Source: Absidia repens
Taxonomy: Eukaryota > Mucoromycota > Mucoromycetes > Mucorales > Cunninghamellaceae
NCBI GenBank assembly: GCA_002105175.1
Contig: MCGE01000014.1
Span: 806,001-870,000 of the forward strand
Length of the DNA stretch: 64,000 bases
Reading direction: 5' to 3'
Of this stretch, positions 35,900 through 46,600 are shown piece by piece; position 1 is the first letter of the stretch; each line of letters begins with the position of its first letter. The notes beneath the pieces are model-generated. The model was not told the DNA's origin, made no database searches, and worked only from the letters and a program-made list of their open reading frames with translations. A program made the translations under genes and the position numbers.

Positions 35900-36780
35900 C
35901 ACACTCAAAAATAGCTACAATAGCGGTATTGTTTATTATACGACGATTCAGACGATGGGTAATAAAAAGGCATATTTTATGGAAGCATATTGGTAAATAT
36001 TAAAACAGAAGACAAGAGGTTATTGTAATAGGGGATCAATGAAAGGACATATTGGGGAAAACATGAGGAAGACTAACGGAAAATATGGAGAATGGTTAAC
36101 AATAATCTAAAGGGTCTATTGTAAAATGGGAGCTAATGTACTTCACAGGACAGGACAAATACTAAAGGAATGTCTTTCGCTGTATTGAAGCATAACATTG
36201 ATCGACATTAATCTAAACCAGCACGATGATAAAAAGGAATCTCTTGTACAAGACATGAGACACTAATGGGACATTTTCATTAAAGCAAGTGAAATGAGAT
36301 ATATTTTATTCAGATGTATATACAAGCTACGGACAAACTAACATTAAACTAAGTTAATGAAGGCTCCAAAAAGCTCACTAATGGTGCCTTCAGATCCTTG
36401 ATATAAAATGAAGAGTCTCCCCATGCATATTGTAATCGCTGAGCTGAAAACCCTTCTAAACTAGTCCTAACGCTAATCTATGTCTGCCATAATCTCAAAG
36501 AAGTTGAATGATTAAGAAGAAAAAAAAAAAGAAGGGAAAAAAGAGGGAGAAAAAAAAACAAAAAAACAGCACGTGGTCGGGATTTTAAATTTCAATTTTT
36601 GAAGTAAACGATCTTAGAATCATTTCCTCGCCCCAAAAAACGGTACCATCTTCAAAGCCTCTACATTATCGGTGGTGGTGGTGGTACAGAGGAGGGGGGG
36701 TGCGGTTGAACGATTTTTATCCGCTTGCGGAACCTTTAGAGGTATCTCCAAAATATCGGCATCCTATGCCGCAGCGTGCA
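35900..36780 (-). repeat. Dispersed CACGTG-box repeat, copy R2
   Basis: Inverted copy. On the minus strand: GCCGATATTTTGGAGATACC (near 36755), an ACCGATAATGTAGAGGC segment near 36680, the box ATCCCGACCACGTGCTG near 36575, a T/C tract, and the core GACTAGTTTAGAAGGGTTTT with TATGCATGGGGAGACTC at 36413-36467. Upstream similarity to copy B shows the repeat starts before the box. Ends are approximate. Confidence 0.75.
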
Positions 36781-36879
36781 TTTTATGCCGACAATAAACG
36801 GCAATCTTTTTTTGGGATCGTCTACGATCAAGTATACTTATATTTTAAACAAAAAACGAAGGCGACAGCAGAAAACAAA

Positions 36880-37060
36880 CGAGTGATAAAAACAAAATGT
36901 GTTTTATTCAAAAAAAGAAAAATGGAAGCGGTATCATACTAACTTCTAGAACTACAAAAAATAGCAAAGTCCTTTTTAAATGGCTCTGAAGGATTTTATT
37001 TACCATCCTCCCCTCCCTTTGGAAGACGACGCACTGACAATATAGGTTACGCGTCCAGAA
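36880..37060 (+). repeat. Repeat-2 element, copy 1
   Basis: Shares the order GTTTTATT, TATCATACTAACTTCTAGAA, AATGGCTCTGAAGGATTTTA and a CATCCTCCCCTCCCTTTGG segment with copies at 51.7-51.9 and 60.4-60.6 kb. All three are in the same orientation, lie right of a CACGTG-box repeat and in the 3' flank of a minus-strand gene. Confidence 0.55.
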
Positions 37061-37794
37061 TGAGACAATGTGATTCGTACCTACAAAAAACGAAAAAAAC
37101 AGACATAATGAATCGTCAATAAGCTAATTTCTCTTTTTGCAAGTGATAATAATCAACAACTCTTCAAATACGAACTTCTATATGACAAATAGGATCCTTC
37201 TTTTTCTTTCACAAAAGTTTAAGACGTAAATGTAAAGATATTTTTTATTTCAAAACCAATGATATAATTCAAATAAATCAATAAAGTAATAAAGTGATAT
37301 ATAAACTATACCTAATACACACTAAAAACACATGGATGAATACTTTAGGGAATAACTAAACTAATGGTAGGCGGACCACTTCTCCAAATACGTTCTCCTC
37401 CATTGGTATTCAGACTATTGATCCCTTGGCGTTTCAGTTCATTGGATTCCAGATTTCAGGGCTCCTATAAACTTGAGAAAATAAAGAGTTAGTCATGCAT
37501 AAATAAATAATACCATCCTTGTATTGATTACGTTTTCCCCCCATTTAGCAGTGCAGTCTATCTATTTCCAATATGGTCGTTGAGAATCAGTACGTATATG
37601 TTCAAGTTGTTTTTATAAGAGACAGTGTTTCACCAAGGGTCGAAGCGACAAGTGCAATTGATCACTGTTCCAACGTCATGTCGAATGGGCGTGCAGATAA
37701 GTACAAAAGCAAACGGATGAATAAGTTTATGAGAGAAAGGCTGAATCAAAGATTTGTTGTGAGAAGATAAGATGAGATGGAGAGTAAGCCATGC

Positions 37795-38649
37795 TCACAC
37801 CGGTAGCAGCTTTCTGAGTGTGACACTGATCCTTGTTCCACGAACTATTGCTTCACCATCAACAATGTCTGTATCACGCTCAGCAATACCATGCTCCCAG
37901 AGATAACGCGCAGGACCAGATAATATCAAAATGTCACCCGGTCGTAATAAAATGTCCAAAGCCGAATTATGATCGTCCTTGTCTGATTGCTGGCGTTGTG
38001 GCTGTCCATTTGAGTATCCCAGTTCCATTGCTTGCTGTGGATTGGCGACTGGCTTCATTGTCATACAGCAGCTAGATAAAAGAGACAGAACAATAATGCC
38101 ATCGTCGAATCTAATATATAAGAGATCGTAAGTTGTTCAATTCCAGTTGAGACAAAGACCGCTGATGTTTTTTTTTTTTTTTTTTTTACTTTGCTAAATC
38201 TACGTGACTGATTAGCCCTTCACCTATCAAAAAATAAAGTGCTTTAGCATTATATCAGGGACCCAATTTCGTTGTATATTACCTTTATTGTATCGATTAT
38301 AAATAGCTTGATCAAAAAGAGGAAGTCGGTCGGAAAGACACGGCGGTAATACCTTGCTTTCTTTAATATATGTCGACAACATATCCAAATGAGGGCCTAG
38401 GTTTCCGAAACGCATGGCTTGATTCCCTTGACCAAATATTCCGGCACTGATAATAGCTTCAGTCAACGCCATCTGTTGTGAGTGATCCAGTGCACCGTGC
38501 CATAAGGAAAGACCAGGAATCTGTTCGATGATTTCCACATGGTGACTACCATTGAGAGGATTCAACATTGTAGCGGTAGCCCTAGATTCAGTTTCATAAT
38601 CGTCATCGTCTGACCCGAACAAGTCTTGCCAATCTATTGATTTGCCCAT
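37795..38649 (-). CDS. AlkB-like 2-oxoglutarate/Fe(II) oxygenase
   Basis: Exons 38649-38283, 38223-38190 and 38110-37795 total 717 nt, 238 residues. Iron ligands fit the HxD...H pattern: GEGLISHVDLAKFDDG (His and Asp of the first strand) and PARYLWEHGIAERD (distal His). FDDGIIVLSLLSS, LLRPGDILILSGPARY and the arginine strand VRGTRISVTLRKL complete the AlkB double-stranded beta-helix. The family demethylates nucleic acids or proteins. Likely relatives are ALKBH-type eukaryotic proteins; I cannot tell which, and the short N-terminal part (PGLSLWHGALDHSQQMALTE) does not resemble a nucleotide-recognition lid I can name. A 23-nt T-run, read as poly-A in the gene sense, fills part of intron 2. Confidence 0.85.
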
Positions 38650-39325
38650 AACAACAACAAAAAAAATAAAAATAAAAAAAAGGATAAAAAAAATAAAAAG
38701 GAGCGAGTTTTTTTTTATTTCTTCATTTCAATTCCCGACCACAGGAAAAAGAGAAAGAGGTCCTGTCAGTCAATTCAATGTATAAAATCAATAAGAGCTA
38801 CAACTACTTTATTTCAATCTGGTATCAGATCTAAAAACTAACTATCAAGAATCAGAAAACAATTTCAGCAGCCATGGCTCAGCAGCCAATGCCCAATCTA
38901 GTCTCGTATAGTATAGGTATTGTAGAGTGTAATGCAAGACGAAGGCAGTATGAGAGATGAGGCGTTTTTTTTTTATTGAGTGCCGAGGAAGGGAGGAATT
39001 TGATAATCATGTAGTGGAGTAATATATTTAACTAAAAAAGGAGAACAAGGGCACGGGAGTGGGGGAGGGAATAGTAAAAGACTAAAGGAGCGAGGGAATA
39101 CTAAACGATTAGGTGGTGTAAAGAAAGATAAAGCAGAATCAACAGTAAATAGTATAAAAAAACAACAATAAGAAAACAGTAGATGATGTTTAGAGAAGTC
39201 AAAAATAATAATAGTAGTAAGAAAGGAAGTGTAAAGAATGGAGAGGGTGGTTGAATTGGAAGGAGTGTGACGTAGAATGTAAATAAAGAAGGATAGAAGA
39301 AGAGGTATCAAATCAAATAGAAGGT
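38650..39325. other. Intergenic between AlkB-like and Psr1-like genes
   Basis: Upstream region of the AlkB-like gene and 3' flank of the Psr1-like gene. A purine-rich tract covers 38660-38760 and an AT-rich 3' flank covers 39130-39310. No gene is seen; a 118-codon minus frame here is hydrophobic low-complexity and was not called. Confidence 0.5.
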
Positions 39326-41183
39326 TCATTTCATAGAAGGTTCAATGGAGCTATCAAGAATGAGGGTAACATCGTCCACAGTCGCCAGATCTTCCAAAAA
39401 GTCGACCAGATCAAGCAATTCTGTGTCATGCGGATCATTAAACCAGGAAGAGACTGGTGCAGCGCTGTTCGGATGGAATAAATAGCTTGTTGGCGAATTG
39501 TCTAAAATCAGCGTAGCCGCCAAATCACGACCGAGCTGGGAGAGATCCTAAGAACAGGAAAATCAATTTTAGTAACGTGTCATATCCGCCTTCTTCCACA
39601 AATATCAATTATTTATTTTAATCTTACCTTGACATAGCTGCCTTTGTGGTTGAAGCATGATTCTCTGAATAAGCGATGTTTCACAACCCGATGTATATCC
39701 AGTTTATCCAATACCGGATCAGCATACTAAATCATCACCACCATTAGAAAATAAAAATAAGTAAATGGTAATAGCGGTTCACCGTATTATTGATCTTACC
39801 TTCGATAAACTTGCAGTAAAAACTACAATCTCATATATTTCACCCATTTTACGCATGAATTCATCTACACCTGGTCGTTTGAGGACATATACACTATGTA
39901 CTTGCTGATCAATTTCAACCGGAACAACAAAGTCAGGATTTGGAATAATCTACATACCCCCCAAAAAAAAGAAAAATAAGAGATACATTTGGTTTTTTAG
40001 TAATAATACATTACATGCCTTTTTTTTCACTTTACCTTGAATGAGCTATGTACTAGAGTTTCATCCAAATCGAGTACCAAACATTTTCTTCCAGCATGTT
40101 CAGAAGAAATAGGAGGAAGAAGCCAGGCAATAGGACCAGTCTATAATCATCAGATAATTCTCGTCAACATTACAAAGAGCATACAAATTTCATTCGAATA
40201 TCAGTAGTAGTTCTTACCTCGGTCATTTCAAAAGGATAGGAGTTATGGTCAGAGTGCAGATCAGTCGGAGGAACGGCTATCTGATTGGCGGGCAGAGTAG
40301 TCGTAGGGGTCGATGGAGGGCTTGATTTTTTAAATTTATCTTCGTTAGACGGTGGAATGGCTGTTGCGGGATGAAGTGGCGAACTAAGATTGTTGGCGTC
40401 TTTATTGTGTTGGTTCTTTTGGCATGTTGCAGTTGTGTATTGTTGTTGTTGTTGTTGTTGTTGATCGTTTTGCTGTTGCTGTACTTGTTGTGCTTGCTGG
40501 TGTTGTGCTTGCTGTGTTTGCTGCTGAGGACCAGTTTGCTTTGTGCTGTTGTACCATCGACTATACCAGTGCTTCTTTTTCCGTTTTGCTCGCCCTGTTG
40601 AATCTAGGAGTTGACTATTGGTAGAAGTGACAGTTGCAGAAGTATTGGTGTTATGTGTTGTTTTGGTCATAGTTTGGTCCGTCCAAGCAGATGTATCACT
40701 GGCGCAACAGAATAGTAATGATAAGAATCCATGTTTGGTGTGAGGAGTACGACTGGTCATATCGTGAGAATGACGAGGAGGGCTTGTAGTAGTAGCCGCC
40801 ATGTGTTTTTGCTGTTCTGAATATTGTTGTTGACCTAAATAATAACAATAATAATAGAGAGAGAGAAAGAGAAAGGAAGGAGAAGAAAAAGAGAGGAGTT
40901 AGTAAAATGGGAATAAGAATAAGAAAAAGGAAAGAAAGAACGAAAGAAAGAAAAAGACGGGTCCATCTTAAATAAAGATAAACCAGGCCCTATCTTTCCA
41001 TCTTCAGCCCCGTCTTCCCTCGATCCTTTCAGATATTCGTTCCTCCTTTTTTTCATCAATATAAGGGATGAGTAAGTTGTACTTACTTAAAGGTTCTTGA
41101 GGTGCTACTTGGGTATGGTTGATGATCGAAGTGGCATTGTTTACAGGTTGAAGTTGTGGTGAAGATTGCAATGCTTGAGACAT
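39326..41183 (-). CDS. Psr1/SCP-like HAD phosphatase (NIF/FCP1 domain)
   Basis: Exons 41183-41087, 40834-40218, 40140-40036, 39949-39800, 39726-39628 and 39547-39326 total 1290 nt, 429 residues. The catalytic motif [16 protein letters not shown] (DxDxT) starts near residue 258. Other NIF-domain marks are [59 protein letters not shown] and [17 protein letters not shown]. Yeast Psr1/Psr2 are plasma-membrane phosphatases of the salt-stress response, anchored through N-terminal cysteines. The corresponding motif [16 protein letters not shown] is here about 65 residues inside, after a polar leader. The middle is rich in Gln and Thr (CAG/CAA-type repeats at 40440-40530). Nem1-type and SCP-type relatives are less likely given the CC motif. 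Confidence 0.9.
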
Positions 41184-41760
41184 AAAATGAAGGTAATAAT
41201 ATTAATAAAAAAAGGAAGTAAAAAAATATGTATCAATTTGCAAGCAATCGATATGTATAATATGTATACTATATGTATAAAAGAGAGGGAAAAAAAGAAA
41301 GAGAGAGAGAGAGAGAGAGACGCAGAGGAAAAAAAAAAAAAAAAAAAAAAGGATATGGAGAGTTAAAAAAAAAAAAAAGAAGGGAAGATGATTTTTTAAG
41401 GAAACCCAGCTCGGACTCGTTTATTTGTACAAGCAAAAAGTCCAAAGCAGGTTACACTAAAACAAAGAGCGAATAAGGCACGTGTCATATAGCTTTTTGT
41501 TCACTTTACCAGATAACTCTAAACAATGGTCATGATATTTTATTATAATTGAGTTTTGTTTTGTATAATAAGATAATAAAATATGTATGTATAATAATGA
41601 TAATAATAATACTAATTATGAAAAGGAAGACAACTAGGAAAAAGAGATTGATAGAAACTAAGAAAAAAATTATAAAACGTTGAGTTGGTGAGAGGGGGGA
41701 GAAGGGGAAGGACGAAAAATATAATAAAAATGAGATTAAAAGGGTTGTTGTATATCTTGT
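41184..41760. other. Intergenic, A-rich
   Basis: Contains GA and poly-A runs (41290-41380) and ATAATAATAATA near 41600. This is the upstream region of the Psr1-like gene and 3' flank of the RasGAP gene. No gene is seen. Confidence 0.55.
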
Positions 41761-44700
41761 CTATCCACCACTAACAACACCACCTCCACCACAAAGGAAG
41801 ATTTGACGGAATTTGTTAACTTGAGGACTTCTATGAAAAGATACCACCCCTAAAATGATATAGATCAATGTTCAAAGATATAAAAAGATTATGTGAGGAT
41901 CCCATTCTTTCTTTCGCCCACTAAGAAAAGGAGTGATAAAAAAAGAAAAAGAAATCATCATATTCAGCCCCTAATAACTTACTTATTCCGTGTCACAAAG
42001 GTCTTGTTCAACAGTTGGAGAATCTTGGATACATTCAAGCCCACATACTCTAGATCAAGTAAGTCCACATTATCTTGTTGCTAGTATTATCATAATATAT
42101 TAAATTAAAACACCGGTTAGTGTTGAGTTGTGCTGTATTTTTTTATTATTATTATTGCTTACTTTTTCCAATAAATCATCTAATTTGAGATCCATTTCCA
42201 ATATCGCCTTGTCCCGTCCTTTGAAGTGCATAGCGATGATAAATGTTCCAGGCAAAGGTGATGTAAATGCGAAATAGATGTTGGGGCGTCTGAATTAAAG
42301 ATTTTTTTAGTTCGTACATTCCTTTTTCTTTTTTATTTCTTTTTAATTACCTGCTTTCTGGCACCGTGCTTTGAGAAATGACACCATCTTTTTCCAATTG
42401 ACTGTGAGAGAATTTAAAAGGACCTTGTATACCTGACCCTTTCTTCTTGTGGTTATGACCCGCATACCCACTGCCGCCATTACTACCAGCGCCACCAACC
42501 ATTTGCCCACCGCCAATACTTCCATGTGTGCCATTGCCACTGACTTGGACACCAATGCCTACTGATTTCTTGGTCTGTTTTTCGGCGCCGCTGCTTTGAA
42601 TCCGCACATTTTGCAAATAGGCCTTGTAGCTTTCTAATTGTCCACGGAGATACGTGTTGTGATCCAAAATGGTCTTGAAAACGCTTTCCAAGGATGCCAG
42701 CTCCAGAAGCACTTTTTCCTTCAGATTTCCCAAGTGTGTCAATTCTTGTGTAATTTCTTCCACCAATAGTTTGTAGCGGTCTCGGTGGTCAATGATACCC
42801 ATATCGTCTAGTTCCCGTAACATATCCTTGACTTTGATACCTTTTCGGACTAATTGAGCATCCTTGGTTGTTGCTGCTGTTTCGGCAATGTAATCCAAAT
42901 CCAGACCTAAAGCACCACTGTTGGAGAGATGAGGGAGTGACCTTATAAGTTGAACATAGATAGCCTTGGTTTCCATATAAAGAATATCGTTTTGTGTGAT
43001 GTTGTTTTCTGACATTAATGCGGTTGTTAAATCTACAGAATTACATACAGAATTTTAAGAGATCAGTGATATGTGCGTGCGAGAGAGAGTGTGTGTGTAT
43101 GTGTTTTTCTTACCTTGAATTGGAATTTCCCATCGGCTAAATAGTGATAAATCAATTGTCTTGTTGTCCTTTCGAGCCACTTGAGATGGGGCCGGGCCCA
43201 TTTCTGTCATCAGTATCCGAATGCGATCTTTTTCTTTGGGAGCAATGATATCCATATGTTTTTGTACCAGAGTAAGTGTGTTGAATATTTCGTTCAGTGA
43301 TATGTTCAAGAGAATATCCTTCTTTGATAGTGCCATGTATTGATCCATTTCCAAAGATTCATAAAAATCACTAACTTCACATAGTTCATTCAAAAATTTG
43401 TTGATTCTAGATTTGTTGTCCTCCACAAATGGATTTGTTGGTAACATGTAAGCCTCTTTGGCATATGAAGGTCGATTTGCCAAGTTTTGTAACATTTTTG
43501 CAATCTATCAATAAAAAAAAAAAACCATTAGTTTCTTTGGTGATTGTATTTTCTCATGGGGGGTGTTCTCACCAAAGTCAATGTTCGTCGAGGGTATTTG
43601 CCAGGAGCATTATCCAGCAACATATATGCCCGGGGAGTGACAATGGCAGGGTTGATAAATCGCAAAAAAAAGAAGCCCCCAATCATGGAACACACCGAGA
43701 ATTCTGAAGCTTGAGGATTTTTTCGTTTGGTTAAGGACCGAATTTGCTTGCATATCCACCTGATACCATAAGGCACATCATCAACAGAAGAGATAATTGT
43801 CATCAAGAAACTTTCAGCAACTTCCATTAGCATTTTCAAGCGAGGTTGGATGATGGCTTGTACGTCAGGATTGTTGGCGGCAATTTCAGGTGTCACACTT
43901 TTTGGAATGTCTTCAGGCAATGATCCAGAATCTTGTTCAATTTGAGCCACCATTTGTTCATAGACCTAATGACCGATTCATTGCGTTGTGTAAGGAGAAA
44001 ACAATAAAGGAGAAGTTTAATCAAGAGGATCCCCCGTTTGGTCTTGGATATCTTTTTTTTTTTTTAGTTACCTTCAATGGATTAATCTCTAGATTGAGAT
44101 CCTTGTGTTCCACCAAGTTTGTAATTTTTTCAGCTAGAGTAGATTTCAAATAAGATTGACCAGGACCACGCCGAGTATAAGTAGTCATCATACGAGAGAC
44201 AGGAGTGTTTGCACGTAGAAGAGACCCAAATTCAGTAGAAGTTTCAAATTGGGCAGCCAACACGTTCTATATTAAACAAAGTAAAAGATGAGTACACAGT
44301 AGTATTTTTATGGATGTGATCATTTTTACCTGAAACATAGTAAGCAACAAATGTTCTTCACGACTTTCATACTGATTTCCGTAAAGAGTGAACATCACCG
44401 TTTGTAAAAGGGTATCGATTTCTGATAAGCTGACTAAACGACACAAAGTTGCAATATGACGAGGTTCACTTTGCAAAATAAAGAAGAGATTCCCAAATTG
44501 TTGAAGTTTCCTGTCGTCTGGATAAACGTCATCATCACCATCACCATGTTCTTCCAAGTGAGAAGCCATTTCGGTTTGCTAAATACGAAATAATAATGAA
44601 ATGAGCAACTTGAGTTCAAGCGTAAAGGCTTAATTCTTTATTTTCTATCGTTACCTCGGCCAAAGCAATACGGTTTTGAATCAGTAAAGCAATACGAGAA

Positions 44701-45133
44701 TCCAAGTAACGTACATCCCGTTCCAAGACAAAGTTCTTCTTCGATTGACCAGATATTTTGGACTTCAATTCCCTTAATTGACGTTGAGCTATATATACAT
44801 AATAGAAAAGGTGAGTCAAAGAAGTAGAGGAGAAGGAAACAGTATATCAAAAACGTATAGCAACATCTTACCTTGAGCTAAATCATCTTCTACTTCATTG
44901 TCCTGTTCAGCAGCCATGGAATAAAAGGCAGATACAGAATATCGTTTCGATCCTCGTCCGGCTTTGCTACGACTAGAATGATGATTGTTGGCAGCAGCAG
45001 CAGCAACAGCCCTTGTCACCACTTGAGAATTATTTGTGTTGTTGTTATTATTGTTGTTGTTGTTACTGTTGGTGGTAGAAGCACCAGAAAGGTACCCATA
45101 TGATTGCACCATGCCGTTTTGACGATCGGTCAT
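41761..45133 (-). CDS. IQGAP-related Ras GTPase-activating protein (Gap1-like)
   Basis: Exons 45133-44872, 44788-44655, 44578-44330, 44266-44072, 43965-43573, 43504-43114, 43032-42351, 42289-42163, 42080-41983 and 41830-41761 give 866 residues. An Asn/Ser-rich N terminus and a coiled segment precede the RasGAP domain (about residues 150-430): [16 protein letters not shown] with Arg near 233 at the arginine-finger position, then [19 protein letters not shown] and [20 protein letters not shown]. The RasGAP C-terminal domain follows ([32 protein letters not shown]). No calponin-homology domain or IQ repeats are seen, so it resembles fission-yeast Gap1 rather than full IQGAP. IQGAPs lack the finger; its presence suggests an active GAP. 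Alternatively, reading through the last donor ends the protein at TAA 41979-41981. Confidence 0.9.
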
Positions 45134-45702
45134 CAATAAGAGTAGTAATGTGGAGATATAATTATTGGTGAAAGGAAAGAATGAAAAAAAGATGAACAAG
45201 ATGAAGGAGAGGGGGGTTTTTTCAAAAAAAAGGGGAGCGCGGTGTTTCAAAATAAAAATTTGATGCTGTTGTACGAGGATTGCAAAATTAGACAGTGGTC
45301 AAGCTAGTGCAGGAAAATTTTGTTCTTCTAATGTATTAAAGTACTGCTTGCTTATCAGTGGTAATAGTAAATACATCACAAGTACATCAAAAATGGTATA
45401 ATTTATTTAACAACCGTAGAAATGCATGTATAAAAGATAACAAAAAGCCACTTGCAGCCGTTACTGTTTTTATCGTTATTGGTAATGATGTCCATCATCG
45501 AATTGACTTGCAGTATATAATCATTCGACGACTCTGTTCGACTAGACAACATCAAATTGTAGTACAATCAACATGTTGTTATCAATTGTTGCTTTGACAG
45601 ATATCTATGGTGCTATGAAAACAGCGGAATATAGAATGGATGGACAGAAGGAATAAAGACGCAAAAAAATATGGCATGAACTGCAGATTCACATTCAACT
45701 GT

Positions 45703-45741
<39 letters not shown>

Positions 45742-45965
45742 ACCATTATCCCATTTTTAACACCTAAAATCATCTTCCTCTTATATAAATATATTTTAAA
45801 TTACTGAGATACATAACAAACATGCAGTGTGAGCACATTTCCAAAACGGTTAACAATAAGGCACAAATTATAGTAAAATTAACAACAATATTGTATTTGA
45901 AAAGTTTGCGCTAATACTAAATCCTAAAAAACGAAAAATGGAAGGAGGGGACTACGCATTGTATA
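45134..45965. other. Intergenic upstream of the RasGAP gene
   Basis: AT-rich, with a 36-nt T-run (about 45705-45740). It lies between the RasGAP start and the pseudogene end. No supported gene; a plus frame at 45358-45597 has no recognisable features. Confidence 0.5.
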
Positions 45966-46452
45966 CTACAATCTATCGTTTCGGTGAGCTAGTAACGAGC
46001 CGCATTGAACAAGGAGACAGGGTCCGCCAGCAATAATATCCAAGCCATTTTCCTTAGCATAATTCAAGACATGTTTCATTTTCGGCACCAGGCTGTAGCC
46101 ATAACTTCGGATACCCAGTTTCTCACAATCCATTAGTGCTTGTAAGGTGACATTCGGAGGCGTAAACCAAAACATTCTTAGGGTCCTCCAATTGATCCAC
46201 AGACGTTATACAGCGTATTCCTTCAATTTCCGTTTCTTTTTATGGAAACAAGATGGCGAAAACATCAGCATACAAGCACGTGGGTGGTCAAGGAATATGT
46301 TTTTTACTTCTACCTACAGGATGAACAGGCGCGACATTCAGGCATTCCGATTGATACCAACGAAGGACTTTGTTTCCATATTTCGCACGAGAAGTACTTG
46401 CACCGACGACTACAAACCGGCAACTAGTAATAAACCGTTTCGTCAGTGACAT
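45966..46452 (-). pseudogene. CoA-binding domain protein, frameshifted
   Basis: Resembles small CoA-binding proteins with a succinyl-CoA-ligase-like Rossmann fold. Exon 1 (46452-46314) reads FVVVGASTSRAKYGNKVLRW, then YQSECLNVAPVHPV, and an intron leads to exon 2 from 46235 (ETEIEGIRCITSVDQLEDPK). Conserved segments then occupy different frames: FTPPNVTLQALMDCEKLGIR, next WLQPGAENE, then HVLNYAKENGLDIIAGGPCL. Three single-base-scale disruptions lie near 46167-46176, 46099-46106 and 46070-46080, so no single frame encodes the protein. Neighbouring genes are intact, which argues against general sequence error, although local errors cannot be excluded. Natural role would be a soluble CoA-binding protein of unknown function. 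Confidence 0.7.
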
Positions 46453-46600
46453 TTGTTTGTTTGTGGGGAAAAAAATTCAAGGCCAAAAAAAAAAAAGGAA
46501 GAGACAACAATGACAACAAAAAAAAAATTCTCCGATTATTTTATTCATGCAAACGGTAAAAAAAAACCCCCCCCCAAAAAAACAAAAGAACTAGACAAAA

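Larger units (their letters stand above)
35141..37794. other. Intergenic with repeat copy R2 and repeat-2 element
   Basis: About 2.6 kb with no supported gene. It contains the APC10 upstream region (GT/GGC-rich near 35400), the inverted repeat copy R2 (about 35900-36780), and a repeat-2 element (36880-37060). A 65-codon plus frame at 37573-37770 overlaps the 3' flank of the AlkB-like gene and is not supported further. Confidence 0.55.

Noticed and set aside
36700..36942. 80-codon plus frame
   Set aside because: It overlaps the inverted repeat copy R2 and the repeat-2 element and matches no domain.
37573..37770. 65-codon plus frame starting MVVENQYVYVQVVF
   Set aside because: Fairly protein-like, but it lies in the 3' flank of the AlkB-like gene with no promoter, splice or family support.
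38973..39329. 118-codon hydrophobic minus frame
   Set aside because: Translation of a pyrimidine-rich 3' flank; no signal or domain, and it abuts the stop of the Psr1-like gene.
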